Source of the DNA: Membranihabitans maritimus
GTDB taxonomy: Bacteria; Bacteroidota; Bacteroidia; Chitinophagales; Saprospiraceae
DNA: 64,000 nt
Direction of reading: 5' to 3'
NCBI RefSeq assembly: GCF_021729145.1
Contig: NZ_JAJSLW010000002.1
Coordinates: 372,001 to 436,000 of the forward strand
Shown here: piece by piece, positions 27,144-37,104 of the stretch
Position numbering within the stretch: position 1 is the first letter of the stretch
Layout: every line of letters begins with the position of its first letter
Position numbers and translations under genes: made by a program
The notes under the pieces: model-generated
The model's database searches: none
The model's input: only the letters and a program-made list of their open reading frames with translations
Told to the model about the DNA's origin: nothing

Positions 27144-28934
27144 ATGAAGAGTATATTATATATTTTAGTATTTATTTTTTCTATTTCTTGTGTGGAGGAA
27201 ACGTTAGATCTGACTCCATTGGATTCCCTTACTTCTGAGCAAGTTTTTACTACAGAAGAAAACCTGGAAAGATATATCAATTCACTATATGAGATGCCTG
27301 GGACATTTCCTCCCAGCACACATATATATGGTTCTCCAGCCAATGGGGGAGTCGGTGATTTTCAGTATGTTACTGATGCAAGAAGTGACATTACTTTTAA
27401 TGGACAATTTGTAGAAAAGTATTATGTGCCAGGTGCTTACACTCCATTGGATGAGGACCTTTGGTATTGGGATGAATTGAGGAGAATCAATTATTTCCTT
27501 GATAATTATAATAGATCGGAAGAATCTGCTGAAGTAAAAAATCATTATGCCGGTATAGCAAGGTGGTTTAGAGCTAAATTCTACTTTAATAAGGTAAAAA
27601 GATTTGGTGATGTTCCATGGTATGGTTCAACCCTGGGTTCTTCGGATGAAGATCTATATAAAGAAAGAGATCCTAGGGAGGTGGTTATGGATTCTGTTTT
27701 AGCGGATCTTGATTTTGCTGTTGAGCACATCCGGGATGAAAAAGATCCTACAAGTACGACAATTACGAAGTGGGTAGCTTTGGGACTAAAATCCAGAATT
27801 TGTCTTTTTGAAGGCACCTTCAGAAAATATCATTCTGAACTGGGGCTGGCAAATGCAGATGAGTGGTTGCAAAATGCCGCTGATGCCGCTGATGAGGTTA
27901 TGCAAAGTGGCCAGTATTCTATAAATATTACAGATGCACAAAATGAAGATTATCATAGTTTATTTATAAGTGATAATGCTGTTAGTGAAGAAGTTATGTT
28001 GGCGAACGCCCATAGTGACAACCTTGAAGTTTGGCATGGTTCCACTAATCATTATTCAAATACGGGAGGAAGATATATGACTTCATTGACAAAAAGTTTT
28101 GTCAATACCTACTTGAATATTGATGGTAGTCGATTTACTGATATTCCAGGGAGCGATACGATATTTTTTAGTAGAGAAGTAATTAACCGTGATTTGAGGT
28201 TGTCTCAAACGATTCGTACTCCCGGATATGTTCGGTCTGATGGATCTACTCCTGCTCCTTTTGGAGGGGTTTCTACTACATTATACCATCCTATTAAATA
28301 CTCCCACCCGGATCCTTTTTTTGATGACGTGGCCAGAAATGTAAATGACATTCCTTTAATGAGGTATGCAGAAATATTGTTGAATTTTGCAGAGGCAAAA
28401 GCAGAATTGGGGACTTTTACTAATGGAGACTGGCAGAATACAATAGCATTATTGAGAGAAAGAGCAGGAATTACTGATACAAGTATGCCCGAAACATTAG
28501 ATAGCTATTTAAAAGAGAATTTTTATGAAAATGTAACCTCTATCCCTATCATGGAGATTAGAAGAGAAAGAGGAATTGAACTAATTCTTGAAAGATTTAG
28601 GTGGGATGACCTAATGCGATGGAAAGAAGGGGGTAATCTTAGTAACGAGTATGATGGGATTTATGTGCCGGAAATGAATAAATTATTTGATTTGAATAAT
28701 GACGGGAGACCCGATGTCTCTTTTGTGAGTGAGCAACCTGCAAATTCAGTTTCAGGGGTGTATTACATGATAATAGATGGTACTTCAATCAAATTATCAA
28801 ATGGCACTTATGGGAAAATATTGGTAAAGCCTGATATGATTAAAGAATTTCCAGAGTATAAATATTTGGCTCCCATACCACCATTAGAATTGCAATTGAA
28901 TCCAAACCTAGTACAAAATGAAGGATGGCAATAA
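27144..28934 (+). CDS. SusD/RagB family glycan-binding lipoprotein
   Basis: The 596-residue protein has a lipobox (FSISC, Cys 16) and the SusD hallmarks: TPLDSLTSEQVFTTEENLE, the TPR-like region around AGIARWFRAKFYFNKVKRFGDVPW, IPLMRYAEILLNFAEAKAELG, RRERGIELILERFRWDDLMRW and the C-terminal LNPNLVQNEGWQ. It forms the surface lid over the SusC barrel and defines ligand choice. It is separated by 19 bases from SusC and 78 from the next gene. Confidence 0.95.
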   Translation: MKSILYILVFIFSISCVEETLDLTPLDSLTSEQVFTTEENLERYINSLYEMPGTFPPSTHIYGSPANGGVGDFQYVTDARSDITFNGQFVEKYYVPGAYTPLDEDLWYWDELRRINYFLDNYNRSEESAEVKNHYAGIARWFRAKFYFNKVKRFGDVPWYGSTLGSSDEDLYKERDPREVVMDSVLADLDFAVEHIRDEKDPTSTTITKWVALGLKSRICLFEGTFRKYHSELGLANADEWLQNAADAADEVMQSGQYSINITDAQNEDYHSLFISDNAVSEEVMLANAHSDNLEVWHGSTNHYSNTGGRYMTSLTKSFVNTYLNIDGSRFTDIPGSDTIFFSREVINRDLRLSQTIRTPGYVRSDGSTPAPFGGVSTTLYHPIKYSHPDPFFDDVARNVNDIPLMRYAEILLNFAEAKAELGTFTNGDWQNTIALLRERAGITDTSMPETLDSYLKENFYENVTSIPIMEIRRERGIELILERFRWDDLMRWKEGGNLSNEYDGIYVPEMNKLFDLNNDGRPDVSFVSEQPANSVSGVYYMIIDGTSIKLSNGTYGKILVKPDMIKEFPEYKYLAPIPPLELQLNPNLVQNEGWQ

Positions 28935-29012
28935 TTTGTTTAAAACAGTAACTTAGGAATCAATAGATTTTGAAGAATTATTTTCCTTCGATCGTAATAA
29001 AATCAAAGATAT

Positions 29013-30608
29013 ATGAATATGAAAAATAAGATAATGATTTTAGCTGGTGCTCTATTAGTAGTCTTTTGTTTAGAAATGAATGCTCAGAATAACGTAGCAG
29101 CGACGTATTCTCCAGATATTTTTTCTCAAAAAGAAAATGCAGAAACTCCAATCAGGATTGACTCAAGACTTGAGTTATTTATTGATAATTTTATTATTGA
29201 AGACATAAAAGGTGAAGCAGAGGTCAAATTACATCATCCCGTTCCCCAAGAAATTGTAATGGTACATGATGAACCCTGGGAAGGGAGTGGTAGTGGTTAC
29301 CATAGCGTTTTTTTTGACGGCGAACTTTATAGAATGTATTATAAAGCGTGGCAGCATGAAGCAAGTAGCGATATGTCTTCTTTTCATCCATTATTTTGTG
29401 CTTATGCAGAAAGCAAAGACGGTATTCATTGGACAAAACCTAATTTGCGTTTACATGAATTTGATGGATCAAAGAATAATAATATTGTTTTTATAAGTGG
29501 AGAAATCAATGGCTTTAATCTAAATGCCGGTCATCCTGCGGTTTTTAAAGACCAAAGACCCGAAGTTCCTAAGGATGAGCTTTATAAAGCCATTTTAATT
29601 TCTGGAAAGCCTAAGCGAGGACTTGTTGCATATAAGTCACCTAATGGAATTAATTGGACACTCATGTCGAAGGAACCCATTATTACTGATGGTGCATTTG
29701 ATTCACAGAATTTGGCCTTTTGGGATCCAATACGAAATGAATACAGGGCCTACTGGAGGTATTTTTCCAAGGGGGATGAAAAAAATCCCTATCAAGGAGT
29801 AAGAGGGATCAGAACTGCAACCTCCAAGGATTTTATTAATTGGGATAATTATGCTGATGTGGATTATATTGATTCTCCAGAGGAGCAATTGTATACTAAT
29901 CAAGTTAAATCCTATTATAGAGCACCTCACATTTTCATTGGATTTCCAGCCAGGTATATCGATCGTGGATGGTCAGAATCGATGAGGGAATTACCCGAAT
30001 TGAAAGAAAGAGAAAAACGAGCTGAAAAAAGTCAAAGGTATGGTACAGCCATTACCGAAACATTGTTGATGTCAAGCAGGAATGGTGTGACATTTGACAG
30101 ATGGAATGAAGCTTTTATTAGGCCCGGGATTGAAAGAAAAGGAACCTGGACATATGGTGATGCATATGCTGCTTGGCATTTGGTTGAGACTGAATCCACT
30201 ACTCCTGGAGCCCCCAATGAACTGTCAATGTATGTGACAGAAAATTATTGGAAAGGTAAGGCTAGTGCACTTAGGAGATATACCCTTCGAATTGATGGAT
30301 TTGCTTCAGTTTATGCACCGATGAATGGAGGAGAAGTAATTACTAAGCCAATTATTTTCGGAGGTAAAAATTTGAATATTAATTTTTCTTCTTCAGCGGC
30401 AGGGGAAATATTGGTTGAGCTTTTGGATGAAAATGGCGCACCTATTTCAGGTTATAGTCTTGCCGATTGTGACCCTGTATTTGGAGATGATATTGATAGA
30501 AGGGTAGGGTGGAATGGATTTAAAGATCTTTCCCATTTGGCTGGTAAAACTATTCAATTAAGGTTTAAAATAAAGGATGCGGATTTGTATTCTTTCCAAT
30601 TTAAATAG
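29013..30608 (+). CDS. Secreted propeller-like protein, paralog 1 (GH32/43-like fold, function unknown)
   Basis: The 531-residue protein has a signal peptide (ILAGALLVVFCLEMNAQ) and then a beta-rich core. Motifs such as LELFIDNFIIED, DEPWEGSGSGYHSVFFDG, YRMYYKAWQ and AYAESKDGIHWTKPNL recall five-bladed propeller glycosidases, in which sequences like SxDGxxW mark blades. The C-terminal 100 residues form a beta-sandwich-like domain (GEILVELLDENGAPI ... DADLYSFQFK). Proteins of this type are frequent in Planctomycetota and Bacteroidota next to sulfatases, but I know of no characterised activity. It is followed after 29 bases by a close paralog. Confidence 0.7.
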   Translation: MNMKNKIMILAGALLVVFCLEMNAQNNVAATYSPDIFSQKENAETPIRIDSRLELFIDNFIIEDIKGEAEVKLHHPVPQEIVMVHDEPWEGSGSGYHSVFFDGELYRMYYKAWQHEASSDMSSFHPLFCAYAESKDGIHWTKPNLRLHEFDGSKNNNIVFISGEINGFNLNAGHPAVFKDQRPEVPKDELYKAILISGKPKRGLVAYKSPNGINWTLMSKEPIITDGAFDSQNLAFWDPIRNEYRAYWRYFSKGDEKNPYQGVRGIRTATSKDFINWDNYADVDYIDSPEEQLYTNQVKSYYRAPHIFIGFPARYIDRGWSESMRELPELKEREKRAEKSQRYGTAITETLLMSSRNGVTFDRWNEAFIRPGIERKGTWTYGDAYAAWHLVETESTTPGAPNELSMYVTENYWKGKASALRRYTLRIDGFASVYAPMNGGEVITKPIIFGGKNLNINFSSSAAGEILVELLDENGAPISGYSLADCDPVFGDDIDRRVGWNGFKDLSHLAGKTIQLRFKIKDADLYSFQFK

Positions 30609-30637
30609 ACTATTTATTAAGAATAAAAATTAAATAT

Positions 30638-32236
30638 ATGAGGGAAGTGATCAATCTGAATGCATTAATAGTTGGAGTATTGGTTAGTTTTTGTGGGGTG
30701 TTAATAGATGCACAACCCCTGGGGAGTACTAATAATTCACAATTAAAAAGAGATCATAAAGACCTTTCTATTGTACCCGTAAATATCGGCTCTCAATTGG
30801 AGTTGTTCATCGATGATTTTATAATTGAAGATTTAAAAAATGGAGCTAAGGTTAAATTACATCATCCTGTGCCCAGGGAAATTGTGATGGTTCACGATGA
30901 GCCCTGGGAGGGTAGTGGTAGTGGGTACCATAGTGTTTTTAAGGATGGAGATCTTTATAGAATGTATTATAAATCCTGGCAACACAGGAATAGTAGTGAT
31001 TTATCCAATTTCCACCCACTGTATTGTGCATACGCAGAAAGTAAAGATGGTGTGAATTGGAATAAACCAAATTTATCACTTTATGAGTTTAACGGATCAA
31101 AAAATAACAATATAGTTTTTGAAAGTGGGAATATAGATGGATTTAAGTTAGATGCTGGACATCCAGCGGTATTCAAAGATGAAAATCCTAATGTGTCTAA
31201 CGAGTCATTATACAAAGCTGTCCTTGTTGGTTCAAAACCAAATCTTGGCCTGGTCGCTTATCATTCACCAGATGGTATTAATTGGGAAGCAATGTCAGAT
31301 GAGCAAATTATTACGGATGGTGTTTTTGATTCACAGAATTTGGCTTTTTGGGATCCCGTTGGAAAGGTATATAGAGCATATTGGAGGTATTTTGATGGTG
31401 GAGATGGCGTAAACCCTTATGTTGGTAATAGAGCCATTAGGACAGCAACTTCTAAGGATTTTATAAACTGGTCAAATTATGCTGATTTAGAATATGTTGA
31501 TTCTCCGGATGAGGAATTATATACTAATCAAATTAAACCTTACTATCGGGCACCTCATATCCTAATTGGATTCCCTGCACGATATATAGATCGAGGATGG
31601 TCTGAATCCATGAGGGTACTTCCAGAATTAGATGAAAGAGCTGGAAGGTCAGAGAAGAGTGAAAGATATGGAACGGTGCTTACAGAAACATTACTAATGT
31701 CCAGTAGAGATGGTGAAACCTTTGACCGATGGAATGAGGCTTTCATAAGGCCGGGGATTGAAAGAAAAGGAACCTGGACATATGGTGATGCTTATTCGGC
31801 ATGGCATGTGGTAGAGACCCCATCTTCAATACCAGGAGCGCCAAATGAATTGTCAATGTATGTAACGGAAAATTATTGGAAAGGAACGGCAAGCTCACTG
31901 CGTAGATACACGCTCAGGATAGATGGATTTGTTTCAATTTATGCTCCTATGAACGGAGGAGAAGTTGTTACCAAACCACTTGTTTTTAAAGGTGACAATT
32001 TAAATATTAATTTTTCTTCTTCAGCCGCAGGGGAAATTTTAGTTGAACTTTTGGATGAAAAAGGTCAACCTATTCCCGGTTTTGGTTTAAGTGAGTGTGA
32101 TCCAGTTTTTGGAGATGCAATTGAGAGAACGGTTTCATGGAAAGGACGCATAAATGTATCGGCAATAGCTGGTAAGCCTGTGAAATTGCGTTTTGTTTTG
32201 AAAGACGCAGATCTATATTCATTCCAATTTAAATAA
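30638..32236 (+). CDS. Secreted propeller-like protein, paralog 2
   Basis: The 532-residue protein is collinear with the preceding one, with about 75-80% identity by eye over the mature part. The DEPWEGSGSGYHSVF, GSKNNNIVF, GFPARYIDRGWSESMR and ERKGTWTYGDAY stretches are all conserved, as is the C-terminal domain ending DADLYSFQFK. Divergence is greatest in the signal peptide and the first 40 residues. This is a recent tandem duplication with both copies intact. The stop codon shares one base with the sulfatase start, so the two are translationally coupled. Confidence 0.7.
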   Translation: MREVINLNALIVGVLVSFCGVLIDAQPLGSTNNSQLKRDHKDLSIVPVNIGSQLELFIDDFIIEDLKNGAKVKLHHPVPREIVMVHDEPWEGSGSGYHSVFKDGDLYRMYYKSWQHRNSSDLSNFHPLYCAYAESKDGVNWNKPNLSLYEFNGSKNNNIVFESGNIDGFKLDAGHPAVFKDENPNVSNESLYKAVLVGSKPNLGLVAYHSPDGINWEAMSDEQIITDGVFDSQNLAFWDPVGKVYRAYWRYFDGGDGVNPYVGNRAIRTATSKDFINWSNYADLEYVDSPDEELYTNQIKPYYRAPHILIGFPARYIDRGWSESMRVLPELDERAGRSEKSERYGTVLTETLLMSSRDGETFDRWNEAFIRPGIERKGTWTYGDAYSAWHVVETPSSIPGAPNELSMYVTENYWKGTASSLRRYTLRIDGFVSIYAPMNGGEVVTKPLVFKGDNLNINFSSSAAGEILVELLDEKGQPIPGFGLSECDPVFGDAIERTVSWKGRINVSAIAGKPVKLRFVLKDADLYSFQFK

Positions 32237-33852
32237 TGGGTTTGAGGTTACATATATTTATATATTGCATGTGTATTCTATCATTTGCTTTGCTTATGGT
32301 AGGTTGCGATTATAATGGTAGAACGAAACCGAATATTATTATGATTGTGGCAGATGACCTCGGATTTTCTGATTTGGGTTGTTATGGTGGTGAGATTAAA
32401 ACTCCAAATATTGATAAGTTAGGATATGAAGGGATTCGTTTTACTCAATTTTACAATGGAGCAGTTTGTTTTGTTTCTCGTGCTTCTATGTTAACAGGAG
32501 TATTTACAAGAAAGGAAGAGGAGGGTTTTTTAAAACAGAATATGGTTACGATAGGAGAAGTTCTCCAGGATAATGAGTATTTCACAATTCTTAGTGGTAA
32601 ATGGCATCTGGGTGAAGGCAAATATAGTCCAAATAATAGGGGGTTTCAGGAGTTTTATGGATCTATTGCTGGGGCGATTAATTATTTTGATCCATCTTTG
32701 CCAACTAATCCTCCCTTTTTAGAACACTACCATAGTGCGGAACAACCCTTTGTTCATAATGGCAAAGTAATAGATGGGGTGCCACCAGATTATTATTCTA
32801 CGGATGCCATAACTGATCACGCAATTTCCCAGATAACAAAGAGTGTAAATAAAGATAACCCTTTCTTTTTACATTTGGCTTATAATGCACCACACTATCC
32901 TTTACAGGCTTTACCTGAAGATATTGAAAAATATAAGGGGCATTATGACGAAGGTTATACTTTCCATAGAGAAAAAAGATATAAGAATTTGGTGCAGTTA
33001 GGAATTATTTCTCCAGATTGGGTTTTGCCAGTTGTTGATGAAGGGGGGGATGGGGAATTAAACTATGATCGTCCTGTAATTCCATGGAATATGATTGAGG
33101 ATAGAGATTATGAGGCTAATAAAATGGAAGTTTATTCTGCTATGGTTGATCGAATGGATCAAAACATCGGTAGATTGCTAAATACTATTGAACAGTTGGG
33201 TGTCGATGATAATACACTTGTTTTATTTTTTTCGGATAACGGAGGGTGTGCAAGTTTGCCAAGAGTAGAGAGGATGGAAGAATATTACCAATTTAATAAA
33301 GGAAATGAAATAGGTAGCAAAAGTTCCTACGAATTTTGCGGCCCAGGTTGGGCTACCGTGCAATCTTCCCCTTTTCGAAGGTATAAAGTTTGGACATATG
33401 AGGGCGGAATATCCACACCTATGATTGCCTATTGGAAAGGTAAAATTAAACCAGGTATTGTTACAAGGGAAGTCGGACATTTAGTTGATATACTCCCAAC
33501 AGTTTTGGATATTACAGGTATTGAATATCCATCTGAATATCATGGAAATAAGTTATTGCCCCTCGATGGCAAAAGCTTATTTCCGACATTTATTTCAGAT
33601 GACGAGTATATCGGTGAAGAAAGAGAATTGGGATGGTACCTTTATGGTAATAGGGCATATCGTAAAGGGAATTGGAAAATTGTTTGGGGCATAAATAAGC
33701 AAAGGTGGGAACTTTACGATATGAAAAGAGATCGCACGGAGATTAATGATTTGTCATTAAAGCATCCGGAAATAGTGAACAAATTAAGTGAAAAATGGTG
33801 GGTGTGGGTAGAGCAATGTAATTTTCAGCGTGAAGAGATAGAGCGTTGGTAA
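32236..33852 (+). CDS. S1-family sulfatase lipoprotein with unusual CFVSR maturation motif
   Basis: The 538-residue protein has a lipobox (LLMVGC, Cys 24) and a full arylsulfatase layout. It shows metal site IVADDLGFSDLGCYGG, catalytic loop CFVSRASMLTG (Cys 78), SGKWHLGEG, HLAYNAPHYPL, FFSDNGG and a C-terminal subdomain (YDMKRDRTEINDLS). The Cys would be converted to formylglycine by an anaerobic or aerobic maturase encoded elsewhere. The usual consensus is C-x-(P/A)-x-R; here the third position is Val. It would remove sulfate from the glycan before the exo-acting enzymes. It is probably surface attached. Confidence 0.9.
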   Translation: MGLRLHIFIYCMCILSFALLMVGCDYNGRTKPNIIMIVADDLGFSDLGCYGGEIKTPNIDKLGYEGIRFTQFYNGAVCFVSRASMLTGVFTRKEEEGFLKQNMVTIGEVLQDNEYFTILSGKWHLGEGKYSPNNRGFQEFYGSIAGAINYFDPSLPTNPPFLEHYHSAEQPFVHNGKVIDGVPPDYYSTDAITDHAISQITKSVNKDNPFFLHLAYNAPHYPLQALPEDIEKYKGHYDEGYTFHREKRYKNLVQLGIISPDWVLPVVDEGGDGELNYDRPVIPWNMIEDRDYEANKMEVYSAMVDRMDQNIGRLLNTIEQLGVDDNTLVLFFSDNGGCASLPRVERMEEYYQFNKGNEIGSKSSYEFCGPGWATVQSSPFRRYKVWTYEGGISTPMIAYWKGKIKPGIVTREVGHLVDILPTVLDITGIEYPSEYHGNKLLPLDGKSLFPTFISDDEYIGEERELGWYLYGNRAYRKGNWKIVWGINKQRWELYDMKRDRTEINDLSLKHPEIVNKLSEKWWVWVEQCNFQREEIERW

Positions 33853-33871
33853 TGTCTTAATTAATTTACAA

Positions 33872-34948
33872 ATGTTTTCGAGTATTTATAATGGTCCAAG
33901 GGTATTAAAAGAATTGAAACCTGCATTTAATAATCCACGTAATAGTGAAGGGGATTTTATAAAATTAAGGAGAGGTATATTGTATATATATTCGTATTTT
34001 ATTGGCGATTCATCAAGCGACTTTGGAGTCTCTCGTCTGAAGGGTATAATATCCCAGGATAATGGTGAAAATTGGTCAGATATTCCTGATTCAATCTTAA
34101 GTTGTAATTTAACAGGTAGTTTAATGTCTGTTTCCTTACTTCGTTTGAATAACGGGGATATAGCTCTTTTTTACCTTAATAAAAAGGATAATATAAGTTG
34201 TATCCCATATTTAAGTATTTCAACGGATGATGGAGATTCCTGGGAGAAGCCAAAGCCTTGTATAGAAGATAGAATTGGTTATTTTGTATTAAATAATAAT
34301 AGAGTTATTAAACTTTCAAGCGGTAGGATGATAATGCCGGTCGCTCTGCATAATCCAGACAATACAACGGTTAGTTATTATGATAAAATTTTTAATGATA
34401 TTAGTGAAATATACTGCTATTATTCAGATAATGATGGAAGGTCTTGGACCTGTGGTAAAAAAGTAACTGTTCCCGAAGGTGTTCTTGTCCAAGAACCAGG
34501 GGTAATAGAGTTAAAAGGGAAAGAATTAATGATTTATATGAGAACTGATGAGGGGTGCCAATATCAAGCTTTCTCCAAAGATAGTGGAGTCAGCTGGACT
34601 ATAGCAGAACCCAGCATTATTAAGTCCCCATTATCTTCTGCATCAATAACCAGAATCCCTCAGACAAAAGACTTGTTAATGGTTTGGAATAATAATGAAG
34701 ATAAGGGGCAAATGTATGATGGGAATAGATCTCCATTGTGTCTGGCAATTTCAAAAAATGAAGGAAAGTCCTGGCAAAACGTAAAAACCTTAGAGGAAAA
34801 TTTGGATAAGTGGTTTTGCTATACAGCGATTTGCTTTTTAAATGACAATGAAATTTTACTTAGTTATTGTGCGGGTGGAAAAGGTTTAGGAACGGGAATG
34901 TCAACTACAAAAATCGTAAAAATAGGAACCAATTGGATATATAAATAA
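33872..34948 (+). CDS. Sialidase-fold (BNR repeat) protein 1, no export signal
   Basis: The 358-residue protein has five Asp-box-like repeats (SQDNGENW, STDDGDSW, SDNDGRSW, SKDSGVSW, SKNEGKSW), the marker of six-bladed sialidase-type propellers. Conserved positions shared with the next two genes are NPRNSEGDFI, SSSDFGVS, FVLNNNRVI, VQEPGVIEL and MRTDEG. They plausibly supply the Arg, Asp and Glu of a GH33-like active site, but the classical RIP motif is replaced. It has no signal peptide, unlike its neighbours, so it may act in the cytoplasm or periplasm on imported oligosaccharides. Confidence 0.75.
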   Translation: MFSSIYNGPRVLKELKPAFNNPRNSEGDFIKLRRGILYIYSYFIGDSSSDFGVSRLKGIISQDNGENWSDIPDSILSCNLTGSLMSVSLLRLNNGDIALFYLNKKDNISCIPYLSISTDDGDSWEKPKPCIEDRIGYFVLNNNRVIKLSSGRMIMPVALHNPDNTTVSYYDKIFNDISEIYCYYSDNDGRSWTCGKKVTVPEGVLVQEPGVIELKGKELMIYMRTDEGCQYQAFSKDSGVSWTIAEPSIIKSPLSSASITRIPQTKDLLMVWNNNEDKGQMYDGNRSPLCLAISKNEGKSWQNVKTLEENLDKWFCYTAICFLNDNEILLSYCAGGKGLGTGMSTTKIVKIGTNWIYK

Positions 34949-34993
34949 AATTGAGCTAAGTAAGGATACCTATTAAGTTTTAAATTATGAAAA

Positions 34994-37093
34994 TTGTTTA
35001 AGTTTTACGTACATATAATCTCTGCACTTATAATTTTTCTACTGTGTTCCAATCCTAAAAAACTATTTTCTCAAAATAGTGAAAAGGTAGTTTTAGAGTT
35101 ATTGTCAGACTCCACCAACCCCCGAAACAGCGAAGGAGACTTTATACCCCTTCGAGATGGTCGAATTTTATTCGCATATACCAAATTTACGGAATCATCC
35201 AGCGATCATGCTCCCGCTGAAATTATGGGACGTTTTTCAAGCGACAATGGAAATACCTGGACTGCAGAAGACGAACTTATAGTTGAATGTGAGGGAGATC
35301 AAAATGTCATGTCTGTATCATTTCTAAGGTTGGAGAATGGCAATATTTGTTTGTTTTATGCCCAAAAGAATTCCCTGGAAGATAATATTCCTCAGGTACG
35401 CATTTCAAAAGATGAGGCGAAAACCTGGAGTGATCCCAAACCGTTGATAACCGATCAAAAAGGGTATTTTGTCCTGAACAATGACCGGGTCATTCAGTTG
35501 AAAAGCGGTCGAATTTTAGCCCCTGTATCTCTGCATAAAACCCCCAATTCGCAATGGCGCAATAAAGGGGAGCTAAGGTGTTATTTTTCTGATGACGACG
35601 GAGTGAGCTGGCAAAGAGGTCAGGTTGTCCCCACGCCAAAAGATGTAATTACCCAGGAGCCGGGAATCGTGGAATTGGATGATGGCAGGATCATGATGAT
35701 TATTCGTGCTAGTGGTGGCCTTCAGTATAAATCGTATTCAGAAGACGGTGGGATTAGTTGGAGTGTAGCCGAAAAATCAAACATCCCTTCTCCGATAGCT
35801 CCGGCTTCATTAGAAAGAATTCCTTCTACGGGTGATTTGATTCTGGTGTGGAATAATAACGGGAAATCCGGACCGGGATATTTTAAGTCAAAAAGGACTC
35901 CTCTGACGGTTGCCTTGTCTGATGATAAAGGCCATACCTGGACAGCAATAAAGAATCTGGAAAGTAGTATCGAAGCTTCTTATGCTTATATTGCTATCCA
36001 AGAGGTGGACGACTACATCTTATTTGCATATTACTATAAATCGGATCATAAAAAGGGCTATGATCTTAGAGTTCAAAGATGGCCGCTCCAAAAATTGTAT
36101 GCTGAAGAGAGAATGGATCCTGTGCTGATGGTCGCCAATAAACATTCCAATACTTTGTCTTATGTAGACCCTCAAAAATTAAATGTGATTGAAACGATCT
36201 CAATAGGGAACAACCCCCACGAAATAGGAATTACCCCTGATCAAAGATACGCGTATTTGAGCAGCTACGAAGCACCGGGGAATCAGATATTAGTAGTGGA
36301 CTTAATGAAAAGAACACAGGTAGATACCATTTTTACAAAGGATAAAATCCGGATCCATGGGGTAGCTATTTCATCGGACGGTAAAAATGCTTATTTCACC
36401 GCAGGGCAATCAAGTTTTATTGTGGAAGTGGAAACTTCCACAAACACCATTGCCCGTTCGATCCCTACTCACGGTGAGCTTTCACATATGGTATATCTGT
36501 CGCCAGATGATGAGTACATTTTAACAGCTAATATAACTTCAGAAGACATTTCGGTGATCAATCGATCAACTGGAAAATTGGAGAAGATAATTCCTGCGGG
36601 AAAGGGAGTGGAAGGAATGGCATTTACACCTGATGGCCAATTTTTGTGGGCGTTAAACCAGACAGGCGGAACAATAACGATAATTGATTGGAGCACAATG
36701 GAAGTAGTAGAGACCATAGACTGTCCGGGAATGCCGGTGCGGATAAAGTTTACAGAAAATGGCGATCGTGCGCTAGTAGCCGGCTGGTCTGAAAATGGAA
36801 CATTAACTGTGATTGATACCAAATCTAAAGAAGAAATAAAGAGAATACCTGTAGGGGGATATGCCATTGGTGTCGAAATATCCCCGAATGGCCGGTTTGC
36901 ATTTGTCGGGTGTGAAGATTCTAATCATGCATCTATTTTATTAGATGGTAGTGAAGTGAGCAAGGAAATAAAGGATAAATCTGATGGCGTACACGTAATA
37001 GATTTGCAAACCCTGGAGGTGAAAGAGATTATAAAAACAGGACTGGGACCGGATCCGATGCAAATATGGTTCCCTCCTAATTCGATTAAATAA
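34994..37093 (+). CDS. Sialidase-fold protein 2 fused to a YVTN-type beta-propeller
   Basis: The first 375 residues match the sialidase-fold neighbours (NPRNSEGDFIPL, ESSSDHAPAEI, FSSDNGNTW, FVLNNDRVIQL, ITQEPGIVEL, IIRASGG). The remaining 325 form a seven-bladed YVTN propeller (SIGNNPHEIGITPDQRYAYLS, IPAGKGVEGMAFTPDGQFLW, IPVGGYAIGVEISPNGRFAFV). A hydrophobic signal (VHIISALIIFLLC) is present. The start is uncertain. The frame begins with TTG at 34994, while an ATG at 34987 is out of frame by one base in a run of four A, so a homopolymer indel is possible. Its likely role is exo-cleavage or binding of an acidic sugar at the cell surface. Confidence 0.75.
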   Translation: MFKFYVHIISALIIFLLCSNPKKLFSQNSEKVVLELLSDSTNPRNSEGDFIPLRDGRILFAYTKFTESSSDHAPAEIMGRFSSDNGNTWTAEDELIVECEGDQNVMSVSFLRLENGNICLFYAQKNSLEDNIPQVRISKDEAKTWSDPKPLITDQKGYFVLNNDRVIQLKSGRILAPVSLHKTPNSQWRNKGELRCYFSDDDGVSWQRGQVVPTPKDVITQEPGIVELDDGRIMMIIRASGGLQYKSYSEDGGISWSVAEKSNIPSPIAPASLERIPSTGDLILVWNNNGKSGPGYFKSKRTPLTVALSDDKGHTWTAIKNLESSIEASYAYIAIQEVDDYILFAYYYKSDHKKGYDLRVQRWPLQKLYAEERMDPVLMVANKHSNTLSYVDPQKLNVIETISIGNNPHEIGITPDQRYAYLSSYEAPGNQILVVDLMKRTQVDTIFTKDKIRIHGVAISSDGKNAYFTAGQSSFIVEVETSTNTIARSIPTHGELSHMVYLSPDDEYILTANITSEDISVINRSTGKLEKIIPAGKGVEGMAFTPDGQFLWALNQTGGTITIIDWSTMEVVETIDCPGMPVRIKFTENGDRALVAGWSENGTLTVIDTKSKEEIKRIPVGGYAIGVEISPNGRFAFVGCEDSNHASILLDGSEVSKEIKDKSDGVHVIDLQTLEVKEIIKTGLGPDPMQIWFPPNSIK

Positions 37094-37104
37094 ATTAGTT
37101 TGAA

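Noticed and set aside
36469-36867. 132-codon reverse frame in the YVTN propeller region
   Set aside because: Antisense shadow of a repetitive propeller; no independent support.
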